Position numbers and translations under genes: made by a program
NCBI RefSeq assembly: GCF_007570935.1
Contig: NZ_VLLR01000001.1
Coordinates: 1,612,001 to 1,676,000, forward strand
Length of the DNA: 64,000 nucleotides
From: Lactobacillus sp. LL6
GTDB taxonomy: Bacteria > Bacillota > Bacilli > Lactobacillales > Lactobacillaceae
Direction: 5' to 3'
The notes under the pieces: generated by a model
Told to the model about the DNA's origin: nothing
What the model saw: the letters and a program-made list of their open reading frames with translations, nothing else
The model's database searches: none
Shown: piece after piece, positions 26,715 through 35,706 of the stretch
How the letters are laid out: each line of letters opens with the position of its first letter
Numbering within the stretch: the first letter of the stretch is position 1

Positions 26715-27959
26715 GTGACTCAAGAGAAGTCAAAACTACCTACAGGTTGGCATAAAGCTTTTTATACTTTATGGCTAGGTTGCTTTATCACAGGAATGGG
26801 ATATTCAATGACAATGCCATTTATTTCATTGTTTATTTCAGATTTAGGAAACTATACAAAACTTCAAATTAATCTTTATTCAGGATTGGCTTTTGCCATG
26901 ACTTTTATCGCTCAAGCTATTGTTTCACCTTATTGGGGTAGCTTAGCTGACAGAAAAGGGCGAAAGTTAATGTGTATGCGAGCAAGTGGCGTAATGGCCT
27001 TAACTATTACCTTAACCGGATTTGCACCTAATGCAGTTTATATTGTTGTTATGCGTTTTATTCAGGGGTCTTTTTCCGGATATATTAATAATGCGACAGC
27101 ATTAATGGCAGGAGAAACGCCTCATAATCGTAGTGGCTGGGTAATGAGTCAAATGATGACCGCTGGAACTGCTGGTAATTTAGTTGGTCCTCTTCTTGGA
27201 GGTACGCTTTCTAGTTTCTTTGGAAATATGCTTGGTGGTGCATGGGGATATCGAATTCCATTCTTTATCACTGGTGTTTTAATGTTCTTAGTATTTCTAG
27301 GAACTACATTCTTTGTTCATGAAGACTTTACTCCTATTTCTCGTGAAAAGATGAAACCAATTGGTGAAATTATGAAAAGTTTACCAAGTGTAAAACTTAT
27401 TATAATTATGTTTATAACTACAATGCTTGTTCAATCTTCTACTATGTCAATTGATCCAATTGTTTCATTATACGTAAAGTCCATGATGCCTAATAGTAGA
27501 GATGTTGCATTAGTTGCTGGTATTGTTGCAGCTACTCCTGGTCTGGGAACATCGATTGCAGCTTCCAAGATTGGACATAAAATGGACGAAATAGGACCAC
27601 TTAAAGTTCTCAGAATTGGACTTGTTGTTGGTTTTGTTCTATTTGTTCCAATGGCAATAACTAATTCACCATGGGTGTTGGCTGGACTTAGATTTTTGCT
27701 TGGAATTGCTAGTGCGGGAATGCTTCCAGCCGCACAAACTGTGCTAACTTTAAATACACCAAGTGAAAGTTTTGGACGTATCTTTTCATATAACCAATCA
27801 TTCCAGGCTGTCGGTTCTGTTATGGGATCTCTGATGGGGTCAGCTATTTCAGGTTTTTCAAATTATGCAACTGTATTTTGGATTACTGGACTTACTTTAC
27901 TCATTAATTTCATATTAATTTTAATTTTTGCTCATGGCATTTCTTATTCAAATAGATAA
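26715..27959 (+). CDS. MFS multidrug efflux transporter
   Basis: The 414-residue protein has 12 membrane spans and the MFS loop signature YWGSLADRKGRKLMCMRASG (about 74-93). The N-terminal LGCFITGMGYSMTMPFISLFISDLG fits drug:H+ antiporters of the PmrA/TetA type. The start is a GTG at 26715 with AAGAAG upstream. The final 28 codons are duplicated at 30002-30087 beyond the ABC cassette, so the present 3' end may have been rebuilt by recombination. The substrate is unknown. Confidence 0.88.
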   Translation: MTQEKSKLPTGWHKAFYTLWLGCFITGMGYSMTMPFISLFISDLGNYTKLQINLYSGLAFAMTFIAQAIVSPYWGSLADRKGRKLMCMRASGVMALTITLTGFAPNAVYIVVMRFIQGSFSGYINNATALMAGETPHNRSGWVMSQMMTAGTAGNLVGPLLGGTLSSFFGNMLGGAWGYRIPFFITGVLMFLVFLGTTFFVHEDFTPISREKMKPIGEIMKSLPSVKLIIIMFITTMLVQSSTMSIDPIVSLYVKSMMPNSRDVALVAGIVAATPGLGTSIAASKIGHKMDEIGPLKVLRIGLVVGFVLFVPMAITNSPWVLAGLRFLLGIASAGMLPAAQTVLTLNTPSESFGRIFSYNQSFQAVGSVMGSLMGSAISGFSNYATVFWITGLTLLINFILILIFAHGISYSNR

Positions 27960-28014
27960 ACAACAGAATCTACAGAAAAACTATTTCAACTAAATTTAAA
28001 TAAAAACCAAAAAT

Positions 28015-28065
28015 AAAATCGTTAATATATCTAGGCTTATGGAACCAAGACTATTAACGATTTTT
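28015..28065. terminator. Bidirectional terminator
   Basis: Arms AAAATCGTTAATA (28015-28027) and TATTAACGATTTT (28052-28064) enclose a 24-base loop, with a T run on the plus strand. It separates the MFS gene from the convergent ABC permease. Confidence 0.85.
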
Positions 28066-28080
28066 GTGATTTTATACTCT

Positions 28081-29226
28081 TTATTTATTTTTTAAATTTA
28101 ACAATTGTAATGAAGCACTAGCTATTACTATTCCAGTAAAAAGACTAATTACTCCATTCGTGTAATTTACATTAAAATTACCAATTTGAAAGGCTAATTC
28201 TCCAGATACTGTCTTTATACTATTTAAGTAAGTAGTCGGTAAATAAGGAGCAATATTTTTCAAAGGTACTATAAATGCAGTAGCCATATTAAAACCAACT
28301 AGTAATACTATTCCTATAAATAAAGTTGGTAATTGATCTTTTAATAATTTAGAAATCAATTGCATCATTACCACTATGAAACCAATACCTAAAAAACTTA
28401 ATATTATTGAAGGCATAAATATATTCCTTACTGGAGTATAGTAACCCGCTGATTCGCTAGTATAAATATAAAAAGGATAGTCGATACTACCGGTTCCAAA
28501 TAATATACTTGAACCTATAAATACTAATAAATTAACTAATATATAGATAAAACCTACTATGATGACTCCAGACAAAGAATTATATAAAATTTTCTTATTA
28601 CTTTGCAAAGGAATTAAGGAGTCAATATCAACTTTATTTTTATAACTTGAAGTATATAATTGCGTAAGCATAAAAACTGCAATTACACTAAATATTATAG
28701 GTAAATATAGCTGATTTAAATCAGTTAAAAACATATAACCTTCACTAGGCGGATCTGTTTGATATGGTAAAGGATGCCTTTTTAAATAGGCAAATAAAGC
28801 CAAATTCTTATTCAAGTAAAACTTTTCGGTTTGTGTAGCACTTTTATCCTGAAAAGTATATTTATCTGCCTTTAATAAGTTACTATATTTAATTTTATAA
28901 ACTTTTTCCCAATTTTTATTTTTTAACTCTTTTATTAGGGTATTAGTTTTTTCAAGCTCTGCCTCATTGCTAGTTAAATCTTCTTGAGCAACTTTATAAC
29001 GCTCACTATTTTTAGGGAAATTTTTTAAATCAGCTTTACTTTCTTTAATATTCTTCTGTTGTAACGCTTGATTTCCATAGGCTTCACTTTCTAAGGACAT
29101 TTGAGTAGCAGCGTTTTTATTTAAAATTAGTACTACAAAACTTAATACGATTAACAGTCCTACAGTAATAATTATTAAGTTATTTTTTGTTACTTTTTTT
29201 ATTTGAAATTTAAGATAATTCATCAA
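28081..29226 (-). CDS. ABC transporter permease, ABC-2 type
   Basis: The 381-residue protein has one N-terminal membrane span (about 17-36). A long, Lys/Glu-rich extracytoplasmic coiled region follows (about 40-165). Five or so more spans lie in the C-terminal half (about 170-188, 210-235, 268-290, 298-320, 350-372). The build is that of bacitracin/lantibiotic-type or Na+-type ABC-2 permeases. It overlaps the ATPase gene by 17 bases and forms an exporter with it. Possible roles are peptide export, or immunity to a bacteriocin. It lies in a repeat-bounded cassette. Confidence 0.8.
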   Translation of the reverse strand: MMNYLKFQIKKVTKNNLIIITVGLLIVLSFVVLILNKNAATQMSLESEAYGNQALQQKNIKESKADLKNFPKNSERYKVAQEDLTSNEAELEKTNTLIKELKNKNWEKVYKIKYSNLLKADKYTFQDKSATQTEKFYLNKNLALFAYLKRHPLPYQTDPPSEGYMFLTDLNQLYLPIIFSVIAVFMLTQLYTSSYKNKVDIDSLIPLQSNKKILYNSLSGVIIVGFIYILVNLLVFIGSSILFGTGSIDYPFYIYTSESAGYYTPVRNIFMPSIILSFLGIGFIVVMMQLISKLLKDQLPTLFIGIVLLVGFNMATAFIVPLKNIAPYLPTTYLNSIKTVSGELAFQIGNFNVNYTNGVISLFTGIVIASASLQLLNLKNK

Positions 29227-29833
29227 TTTTTTGTTCCTTCATTGTTAGATTTTCTAAATTCAATCTAATTAGTGGAGTAACTTCAATTTTATCAGCATAA
29301 TGAGAAGTATAAATAATACATTTATGTTGCAGTTTTTGTTTTAATTGATCATAAAATTTTTGCCGACTGGATTGATCTAATCCATTGGTTATTTCATCCA
29401 TTAAAAAATAATCGGCATCACTCAAAAAATACATTGCAATAATAAGTTTTTGCTTCATTCCTAAAGAATATTTTTTTATTGGAACATTCCAATATTCATC
29501 TACTCCCCACAAATGGGCTTCCTTCTTAATAGAAAGCGATGAATTCCACTGAAACTCAATCATTTGTAGATAATCTTTAGCTGTTAAATTAGGATTTAGC
29601 CACTCATTTGACTCAAAGAAAAATACTTTATTTTTCTTTTCTGCGAAAGGTTCATCATCAATTGTTACTTGACCATCATATGAGATTAAACTAGTTAATG
29701 CACGTAAAAAACTTGTCTTACCTGCACCATTTTCAGCAACTATATGATAAAAGTTTTTCTTTTCAAAAGTATAGCTAAAATTATCTAAAATTTTTTCTCT
29801 AGTCTTTAAGGTCATCTCTTTTACTGAAATCAT
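29210..29833 (-). CDS. ABC transporter ATP-binding protein
   Basis: This short ATPase (207 residues) has Walker A AENGAGKTSF (about 34-43), a signature YSLGMKQKLIIAMYF with the LSGGQ replaced by SLGMKQ, and Walker B YFLMDEITNGLD (about 140-151). The form is that of ABC-2/CcmA-like ATPases in which SGGQ is degenerate. It is the first gene of the two-gene unit. A perfect hairpin lies 24 bases upstream of the start, in the leader. The cassette has no own regulator. Confidence 0.85.
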   Translation of the reverse strand: MISVKEMTLKTREKILDNFSYTFEKKNFYHIVAENGAGKTSFLRALTSLISYDGQVTIDDEPFAEKKNKVFFFESNEWLNPNLTAKDYLQMIEFQWNSSLSIKKEAHLWGVDEYWNVPIKKYSLGMKQKLIIAMYFLSDADYFLMDEITNGLDQSSRQKFYDQLKQKLQHKCIIYTSHYADKIEVTPLIRLNLENLTMKEQKIDELS

Positions 29834-29856
29834 AACTTTTCCTCTTGGTTTAATTT

Positions 29857-29890
29857 AAAAGGATAGAAAATTGTGATTTTCTATCCTTTT
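29857..29890 (-). terminator. Perfect 15-bp hairpin in the leader of the ABC cassette
   Basis: Arms AAAAGGATAGAAAAT (29857-29871) and ATTTTCTATCCTTTT (29876-29890) enclose a TGTG loop. On the minus strand it ends in TTTT and lies just before the ribosome-binding site AGAGGAAAAG of the ATPase gene. It could be an attenuator in the leader, or the end of whatever once stood to the right. Confidence 0.7.
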
Positions 29891-30001
29891 ATTTTTATTA
29901 ATTAATATCCACCCTTATAAAAATTAGTGTGCAGATAACGTTTATTGCTTTTGTAAAAAAACATAATACATATATTTGCACATAATGTCAATTATTTTTT
30001 A

Positions 30002-30087
30002 TACTTTGGATTACGGGACTTACTTTACTCATCAACTTCATATTAATTTTAATTTTTGCCCATGGCATTTCTTATTCAAATATGTAA
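30002..30087 (+). pseudogene. Remnant: duplicate 3' end of the MFS transporter gene
   Basis: The stretch translates to WITGLTLLINFILILIFAHG followed by ISYSNM and a stop, which matches the last ~28 codons of the MFS gene at 26715-27959 (which ends ISYSNR). About 93% of bases agree, and nearly all differences are synonymous third-position changes (ACT/ACG, ATT/ATC, AAT/AAC, GCT/GCC). The remnant has no start and is followed by its own terminator. It is 2128 bases from the intact copy and has the same orientation. Confidence 0.93.
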
Positions 30088-30092
30088 AATCA

Positions 30093-30137
30093 AAAACCAT
30101 TTCCTAGGAAATAATTCTTTGGAAATGGTTTTATTTT
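30093..30137. terminator. Terminator after the MFS remnant
   Basis: Arms AAAACCATTTCC and GGAAATGGTTTT around an A/T-rich loop are followed by TATTTTT. It is likely the original terminator of the MFS gene and also faces the convergent macro-domain gene. Confidence 0.85.
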
Positions 30138-30153
30138 TACTCAAAAATATTTG

Positions 30154-30654
30154 TTACGCAACTTCTTCAAACAAGCGATACATCTTGTCATTATAAGCGC
30201 ACATAGTTACATCAATATCATAATTACTATTTTCTTGAATCCAACGATTAACAGTGTCAAAAGCAATCTCAGTAGCATCTTTAGCAGGATAGCCATAAGC
30301 TCCTGTGGAAATTGCTGGAAAAATAATACTGTGAAGATTTTTTTCTTTTGCTAAATTAAGAGAGTTGATATAACAAGACTTTAAAACCCTGCTATCAATT
30401 TCTCTTCCAGCATAAACAGGTCCTACTGTATGAATAATATATTTTGCTGGTAATCTGTAGCCATTAGTGATTTTTGCATCCCCGCTACGACAACCATTTA
30501 AAGTCATACATTCTTCAATAAGTTTAGGACCAGCGGCTTTGTGAATAGCTCCATCCACTCCAGCACCACCAAGAAGAGAATTATTAGCTGCATTAACAAT
30601 TGCATCAGCTTTCATTTTAGTAATGTCACCTTGTACAATTTGAAACTTACTCAT
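30154..30654 (-). CDS. Macro domain protein (O-acetyl-ADP-ribose deacetylase type)
   Basis: The 166-residue protein is a stand-alone macro domain. It has GDITKMKADAIVNAANNSLLGGAGVDGAIHKAAG (about 8-41), ITNGYRLPAKYIIHTVGP and the ribose-binding loop FPAISTGAYGYPAKDA (about 116-131). These are the YmdB-type residues for hydrolysing O-acetyl-ADP-ribose or removing mono-ADP-ribose. No ADP-ribosyltransferase or sirtuin is adjacent, so it is probably a housekeeping enzyme. It is monocistronic. Confidence 0.93.
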   Translation of the reverse strand: MSKFQIVQGDITKMKADAIVNAANNSLLGGAGVDGAIHKAAGPKLIEECMTLNGCRSGDAKITNGYRLPAKYIIHTVGPVYAGREIDSRVLKSCYINSLNLAKEKNLHSIIFPAISTGAYGYPAKDATEIAFDTVNRWIQENSNYDIDVTMCAYNDKMYRLFEEVA

Positions 30655-30730
30655 ATTTCTTACTTCTTTCTGACACTCTTCCAGTCCTCTCTTTTATAAT
30701 AACACTAACTGTAAAAAAATAGGCAAAAAT

Positions 30731-30766
30731 AAAAAAGTTTCTCAAAAATATGAGAAACTTTTTTAT
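30731..30766. terminator. Bidirectional terminator of the maltodextrin import operon
   Basis: Stem AAGTTTCTCA/TGAGAAACTT with an AAAAAT-type loop and flanking A and T runs. It ends the malK-E-F-G operon. Confidence 0.9.
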
Positions 30767-30780
30767 TTTTATTCATCATA

Positions 30781-31638
30781 CTATCCTTTATCAGCACCTG
30801 CTGTAATACCATTTACATAGAATTTTTGCATGAAGATAAACAAGATTGTGATTGGAATTGCAATGATAACACACCCAGCAACAAATTGTGCAAAGTATGC
30901 AGTCGCGTTACCCTTTGCGGTGTGAACCATGTTGTACAATCCATAGGCAATTGTGTAATTCTTAGCATTTCCTGAAGTGGAGAGAATAATACCTGAGAAA
31001 ATGAAGTCAGTCCATGGTGCAATAAATGCAGTAAGGGCAGTATAAACAATCATCGGCTTTGAAAGTGGCAATCCAATATGTACAAATACTTGCCATTTAG
31101 TAGCACCGTCAATTTCTGCAGCTTCATCTATTGCCCGGGGAATAGTATCAAAGAATCCTTTTGCAACATAAAAGCCAAGTCCAGCACCACCAACATACAC
31201 AAGGAACAAACCAAATAAGTTCAACATGTTAAGTCCCTTTAAAATGTAGTAAAGAGCAATCATTGACATGAATCCTGGGAACATTCCAAGAACTAATGCA
31301 ATTTGTAAGAATGGCTTTCTAAATTTAAAACGAAGACGTGATAATACATAAGCTACTGAAATCGTCAAAAATGTTGAAACAATCATTGAAGCAATTGAAA
31401 CAATCAAAGTATTAATAATCCAGTTTACAAATGGATACTGTGAATTAGTAAAGATACCAATATAATTCTGCAGTGTAAACTTATCTGGCCAAAATGTTGA
31501 AACAAATCCAGTATCATTATATGAAAAACTTGCTAAGACGATCCACACAATTGGTAATACCCAGATAATTGCCAAAGCAATTAAAAGAATATAGCGAAAT
31601 ATCAATGAGAGCCGTCTCTGATTTTTATAAGACTTCAT
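30781..31638 (-). CDS. malG: Maltodextrin ABC transporter permease MalG
   Basis: The 285-residue protein has six membrane spans. It carries the EAA motif EAAEIDGATKWQVFVHIGLPLSKP (about 194-217), which contacts MalK. It starts MKSYKNQRRLSLIFRYILL and matches MalG/GanQ permeases of the CUT1 class. It is the last gene of the malK-E-F-G importer operon, 5 bases after malF. Confidence 0.93.
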   Translation of the reverse strand: MKSYKNQRRLSLIFRYILLIALAIIWVLPIVWIVLASFSYNDTGFVSTFWPDKFTLQNYIGIFTNSQYPFVNWIINTLIVSIASMIVSTFLTISVAYVLSRLRFKFRKPFLQIALVLGMFPGFMSMIALYYILKGLNMLNLFGLFLVYVGGAGLGFYVAKGFFDTIPRAIDEAAEIDGATKWQVFVHIGLPLSKPMIVYTALTAFIAPWTDFIFSGIILSTSGNAKNYTIAYGLYNMVHTAKGNATAYFAQFVAGCVIIAIPITILFIFMQKFYVNGITAGADKG

Positions 31639-31643
31639 AATTA

Positions 31644-33002
31644 TTAGCCCTCCTTGTAAGCATTAGTATGACGATATGCAATCAACGATACCACAGCACT
31701 AATGATAAAGATCAAGATACCCAGAACGGCTGAGGCATTATAACGTTGCTCTTGGCCAAAAGTTAAGTTATACAGCCACGTTACCAAAAGGTCGGTTGAT
31801 CCTGCACCGTTATATTTACTATTCATTGGAGCACCTCCTGTTAAAAGGAAGATAACATTGAAGTTGTTGATATTTCCAATGAATTGTTGAATAAGAGATG
31901 GGGCCATTACAAAGAGAATTTGAGGGAAAGTAATTGAACGAAAAATTTGTACTGCATTTGCACCATCAATTTTAGCAGCTTCAATTTGATCTTGCGGTAA
32001 GTTTTGAATAATAGCTGTTGAAACAAGCATCGAAACTGGGATACCAATCCACATATTAACAATAATAACTGTAATTCTAGCTACCAATGGTGAAGCTTGA
32101 TTATCAATAAAGTGAATTGGATGAGAAATCATTCCAATATTCATCAAGATATTGTTAAGCGCACCTTGATAATCTAAGAATTGGGCCATCATTAAAAGTG
32201 ATACGAATTGTGGCACTGCCCATACAATAACAAAAACAGTTCTCCAAAATCCTTTATGCTTAATTCCTTTTGACTCAATTAATAATGCAAGCAAAACTCC
32301 GAAGAAGAAAGTAGTTGCAGTAGCTGCCACTGCCCAAATCAAGGTCCAGCCAAGAACTGGGAAGAAGGTACCAGCTAAGTCACCGCTTAAAACATTTCCA
32401 AAAGCTTGAAAACCAGTCCATGAAAATGCAATTGGGTGTTCTCTATCATAGTTAGTAAAGGCCATTGAAATCATGAATACTGTTGGCAAAATGGTAAAGA
32501 ATAAGATTCCAAGAAGTGGAATTACCATTAAAGTTGCATGAAGACGTGAATCAAATAGGCTTTTAATTTCTTGCATGTTAGTTGGAATATGTTCCCCATC
32601 ACGCTTCAAAATAAAGTTATGACGTGTTGAACGCAAGTTAACAATGTATAAGCAAATAATTGCAATACATAAAATAATTGCGAGTACACCAAATAGTAAA
32701 ATTAAAACAGAATTTGATGGTTGTTGTGTAACATAAACACCTTGAGCCGCATCATAGACAACTTTCTTAGTTTTATTAGTACCCAGTGTAGCAAGCAAAC
32801 TTAAAGTGGAAATACCACTAAAGAAGAACCAGACTAAAAAGACAATTTCTGAAATCAATAATGAGAATCCTTTTGCCCATTGCTTATTAGCTAAGGCATT
32901 TGATCCCATTATGAAAAATGAAAGCTTTGTAGCAAGGTCACCTTTAGACCAAACTTCTTTATAAGTTGCTTTAGGAGCTACATGCTTTTTCCTTCTAAAC
33001 AT
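31644..33002 (-). CDS. malF: Maltodextrin ABC transporter permease MalF
   Basis: The 452-residue protein has eight or so membrane spans. The N-terminal cytoplasmic region (MFRRKKHVAPKATYKEVWSKGDLATKLSF) precedes the first span. The EAA motif QIEAAKIDGANAVQIFRSITFPQI (about 345-368) marks the MalK interface. I start at the ATG at 33002, which has GGGGAGAAA upstream, rather than the in-frame codons 16 positions earlier that overlap the intercistronic hairpin. It pairs with MalG to form the channel. Confidence 0.93.
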   Translation of the reverse strand: MFRRKKHVAPKATYKEVWSKGDLATKLSFFIMGSNALANKQWAKGFSLLISEIVFLVWFFFSGISTLSLLATLGTNKTKKVVYDAAQGVYVTQQPSNSVLILLFGVLAIILCIAIICLYIVNLRSTRHNFILKRDGEHIPTNMQEIKSLFDSRLHATLMVIPLLGILFFTILPTVFMISMAFTNYDREHPIAFSWTGFQAFGNVLSGDLAGTFFPVLGWTLIWAVAATATTFFFGVLLALLIESKGIKHKGFWRTVFVIVWAVPQFVSLLMMAQFLDYQGALNNILMNIGMISHPIHFIDNQASPLVARITVIIVNMWIGIPVSMLVSTAIIQNLPQDQIEAAKIDGANAVQIFRSITFPQILFVMAPSLIQQFIGNINNFNVIFLLTGGAPMNSKYNGAGSTDLLVTWLYNLTFGQEQRYNASAVLGILIFIISAVVSLIAYRHTNAYKEG

Positions 33003-33025
33003 ATTTTCTCCCCCTCTAAACAAAA

Positions 33026-33047
33026 GGCTGACTGTAATAAGCCAGCC
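33026..33047 (-). terminator. Intercistronic hairpin between malE and malF
   Basis: On the minus strand GGCTGGC and GTCAGCC arms around TTATTACA are followed by TTTTGTTT. It lies between the malE stop and the malF ribosome-binding site. A partial terminator or RNA-stability element here would raise malE expression over malF-malG, as is common for binding-protein transporters. Confidence 0.6.
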
Positions 33048-33063
33048 CAATGTTTAAAATTTA

Positions 33064-34284
33064 TTACTTCTTTTCAATTGCTTTTTCTAATTTAGCAAGT
33101 TGTGGTTTATATTGACTAGGCTTAATCTTACCATCATAAGCACCGCTGATAAGTGGAGCTGAACCGTTCCAGAATGCAGCCATTTGTGGAAGCATTGGTT
33201 GAAGAACAGAATTACCAGGTTTAGCCATTTCAATTACAGCATCTGCAACTGGATCCTTCTTAACAGCACTAGAGTTTACAGCAGCCTTCAATACTGGAAT
33301 TTGACCAGCTTTATCATGGGCAATCAATTGTGCTTTCTTATTAGTAATATAAGCAGCTAAGTCTGAAGCAGCTTTAGCATTTTTAGTGTGTGAGTTTACA
33401 GCGAAGCCTTCAATACCAAGAAATGCTTCCATTTGCTTAGTTTTACCGCCAACTTCAATTGTTGGATATTTTGCTACAGCAAAGTTATCGCCTAAAATCT
33501 TCTTAATATTAGCTGCATTCCAAGGACCATCTAAGATAGCTTGAGCGTTACCCTTCTTTAATTGGTTTAAGGCATTTGAAGTTTGCATTACACCTTTATT
33601 GCTCTTTTGAGCTGCATACCACTTCAAACCATTAACACCGTTTTGTGAATTAAAGGTTGAACCCTTAAGCTCTTGACCATTATCACCAAATAATTTTGTA
33701 CCTGCTGAGAACATTACTGGCCACATTACGTAAGCATTTGTAAAGTCAGTAGCTACTACACCTTTTGAAGTCATAGTCTTCCAAGATTTGACATCATTTG
33801 CAGAAAGTTTGCTCTTATTGTAGTAAATAGTTTGTGCTTGTTGAGCATATGGATATGCATAAATCTTATTCTTCCAAGTTACACCCTTTGAAGCAACACT
33901 TACATAGTTAGCTTTAATGTCTTTAGTTGCAGATGGTGAAAGTGGATTAATATAACCAGCTTCTGCCATTTGCCCCAATTGGTCATTTGGTACTTCAAAT
34001 ACATCTGCAGCTTTTGATGGGTCCTTACCAACATCGGTTTTGGCATTAGCTGAACCATTTGGACTTTGAACAACACGAACCTTGATATTCTTATTCTTGT
34101 TAGTAAATTCCTTAGCAATTTGCTTGTAGTATGGAACTTGTTGAGTATCAACCCATAAAGTCAAATTAGCCTTCTTATTACTATTTGATGAAGTAGATGA
34201 ATTATTTGAATTAGAACAAGCAGCTAAACTTACACTTGCAAGTACAGCAGCACTTCCTAAAGCCATCTTTTTCCAAAACTTCAT
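33064..34284 (-). CDS. malE: Maltodextrin-binding lipoprotein MalE
   Basis: The 406-residue protein has a lipoprotein signal peptide with lipobox LAAC (Cys near residue 23), then a Ser/Asn-rich linker. The rest is a family 1 solute-binding fold: LTLWVDTQQVPYYKQIAKEFTNKN, DVFEVPNDQLGQMAEAGYI, AILDGPWNAANIKK and VEGFAVN-type IEGFAVNSHTK. It captures maltose and maltodextrins outside the membrane and delivers them to MalFG. The start at 34284 (MKFWKKMALGS) is favoured by GGAGG upstream; an upstream in-frame Met is poorly placed. It lies downstream of malK. Confidence 0.93.
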   Translation of the reverse strand: MKFWKKMALGSAAVLASVSLAACSNSNNSSTSSNSNKKANLTLWVDTQQVPYYKQIAKEFTNKNKNIKVRVVQSPNGSANAKTDVGKDPSKAADVFEVPNDQLGQMAEAGYINPLSPSATKDIKANYVSVASKGVTWKNKIYAYPYAQQAQTIYYNKSKLSANDVKSWKTMTSKGVVATDFTNAYVMWPVMFSAGTKLFGDNGQELKGSTFNSQNGVNGLKWYAAQKSNKGVMQTSNALNQLKKGNAQAILDGPWNAANIKKILGDNFAVAKYPTIEVGGKTKQMEAFLGIEGFAVNSHTKNAKAASDLAAYITNKKAQLIAHDKAGQIPVLKAAVNSSAVKKDPVADAVIEMAKPGNSVLQPMLPQMAAFWNGSAPLISGAYDGKIKPSQYKPQLAKLEKAIEKK

Positions 34285-34393
34285 AATATTTCCTCCGTAT
34301 AAAATCAAAAACAAAACATTTTTCTTAACAACTGCAGAATTAGCTGCGGATTGCTATCAATATTAAATTCTTATACTGCGTCTTCAGCACAAG

Positions 34394-35500
34394 TTAGTTA
34401 ACAATAGCCTTAGTAGTATCTTTGTCAAAGAAGTGAGCTTTATTAACATCAAAGCCCATTCTGACTTTGTCGCCGGGTTCATGATAATCACGAGCATTTA
34501 CAATAGCAACAAATTCGGTACCATCGACTTTTTGATATAGCTGAATAGTTGCACCTAAAAGTTCAGAAACAACAACTTCTGATTCAACTACAGCATTTGG
34601 CCAAGTTTCCAAAAAGGCTTCTTCAGCGTGAATATCTTCAGGACGAATCCCAAATACTACATCCTTATCTGCGTAACCTTTTTCTTCAAGCATCTTGGCT
34701 TTTCCTTCAGGAATCTCAATATTAAGACCCTTACCATCAGTAATACGCTGATTTTTATAATGAACATTGAAAAAGTTCATTTGAGGAGATCCAATAAATC
34801 CAGCTACAAATTGATTTACTGGATGGTTATATACCTCAAGGGGAGTGCCAATTTGTTCAACTCTACCAACTGACATAACTACAACTCTATCAGCCAAAGT
34901 CATGGCTTCAGTTTGGTCGTGAGTTACATAAATAGTAGTTGTGCCAAGACGTTGATGAAGCTTGGCAATATTGGCACGCATTGATACACGTAATTTTGCA
35001 TCAAGGTTTGAAAGTGGTTCATCCATCAAAAAAATTGGAGCATCGCGCACAATTGCACGTCCAAGTGCTACACGCTGACGTTGACCACCAGATAATTCTC
35101 CTGGCTTTTTATCAAGATATTGCTTCAATCCTAAAATATCAGCAGCATGTTGTACTCGCTTTTCAATTTCGTCCTTTGAATAATGACGCAACTTTAAACT
35201 AAATGCCATATTGTCATAAATTGACATGTGAGGATACAAGGCATAGTTTTGGAATACCATAGCAATGTGTCGGTCTTTTGGAGCAACATCGTTCATTACT
35301 TTATGGTCGATTTCTAACGTACCCTTACTAATATCCTCAAGTCCCGCTACCATTCTTAAGGTAGTTGACTTACCACAACCAGATGGTCCAACAAAAACGA
35401 TAAATTCTTTATCTTTAATATGTAAATCAAAGTCATTTACAGAATAGTAATCATTTCCTGGATATTTTTTATAGATATGGTTTAAATCAACTTCAACCAT
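34394..35500 (-). CDS. malK: Sugar ABC transporter ATPase MalK/MsmK
   Basis: The 368-residue protein has Walker [11 protein letters not shown] (about 38-47), signature [15 protein letters not shown] (about 135-149), Walker [16 protein letters not shown], and the C-terminal TOBE/regulatory domain (about 240-368) of CUT1 ATPases, including [13 protein letters not shown]. It energises the MalEFG importer and may serve other CUT1 systems. It is the first gene of the operon; an upstream region with two cre sites and a MalR-type operator controls it. Confidence 0.93.
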   Translation of the reverse strand: MVEVDLNHIYKKYPGNDYYSVNDFDLHIKDKEFIVFVGPSGCGKSTTLRMVAGLEDISKGTLEIDHKVMNDVAPKDRHIAMVFQNYALYPHMSIYDNMAFSLKLRHYSKDEIEKRVQHAADILGLKQYLDKKPGELSGGQRQRVALGRAIVRDAPIFLMDEPLSNLDAKLRVSMRANIAKLHQRLGTTTIYVTHDQTEAMTLADRVVVMSVGRVEQIGTPLEVYNHPVNQFVAGFIGSPQMNFFNVHYKNQRITDGKGLNIEIPEGKAKMLEEKGYADKDVVFGIRPEDIHAEEAFLETWPNAVVESEVVVSELLGATIQLYQKVDGTEFVAIVNARDYHEPGDKVRMGFDVNKAHFFDKDTTKAIVN

Positions 35501-35577
35501 ATTCTCCCCCTACTTTCTATCTTTATCTCTTTTCAAAAACTGTTTTAGCTTCTGGATAAATCAAGTATTTTGCTTTT

Positions 35578-35645
35578 TGTTTACGCTTACATTATGAATG
35601 TTTTGAAAACGCTTTACAATAGCTTTTTTATTGTTACCGGTATCA
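35578..35645 (-). promoter_or_regulatory. malK promoter with two cre sites and an upstream MalR-type operator
   Basis: On the minus strand, reading towards malK: operator TGATACCGGTAACA (35632-35645), 12 bases, then -35 TTGTAA (35615-35620), 17 bases, then -10 CATAAT. A cre-like TGTAAAGCGTTTTCA (35604-35618) overlaps the -35 and spacer. A second, consensus cre (ATGTAAGCGTAAACA, 35578-35592) lies just after the -10. The operator upstream of the -35 fits an activator position. Binding proteins (CcpA, and the LacI-type regulator at 42705) are inferred. Confidence 0.7.
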
Positions 35646-35657
35646 GAATTTATAACA

Positions 35658-35706
35658 AAATATTAAAAAAGCAGACTAAATTGTCTGCTTTTGTTATTTA
35701 TTCTCT
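35658..35706. repeat. Left direct repeat and terminator bounding the microcin-C-like island
   Basis: About 49 bases with the hairpin GCAGAC-TAAATT-GTCTGC and TTTGTTATTTATTCT following are nearly identical to 39137-39187, in direct orientation, differing by small indels and one substitution. It also acts as terminator of the rgg gene, whose last codons it contains. The two copies are 3479 bases apart. Confidence 0.9.

Noticed and set aside
27960-30001. Integrative element with an integrase
   Set aside because: The repeat-bounded segments contain no integrase, transposase or relaxase, so only an insertion signature is claimed.
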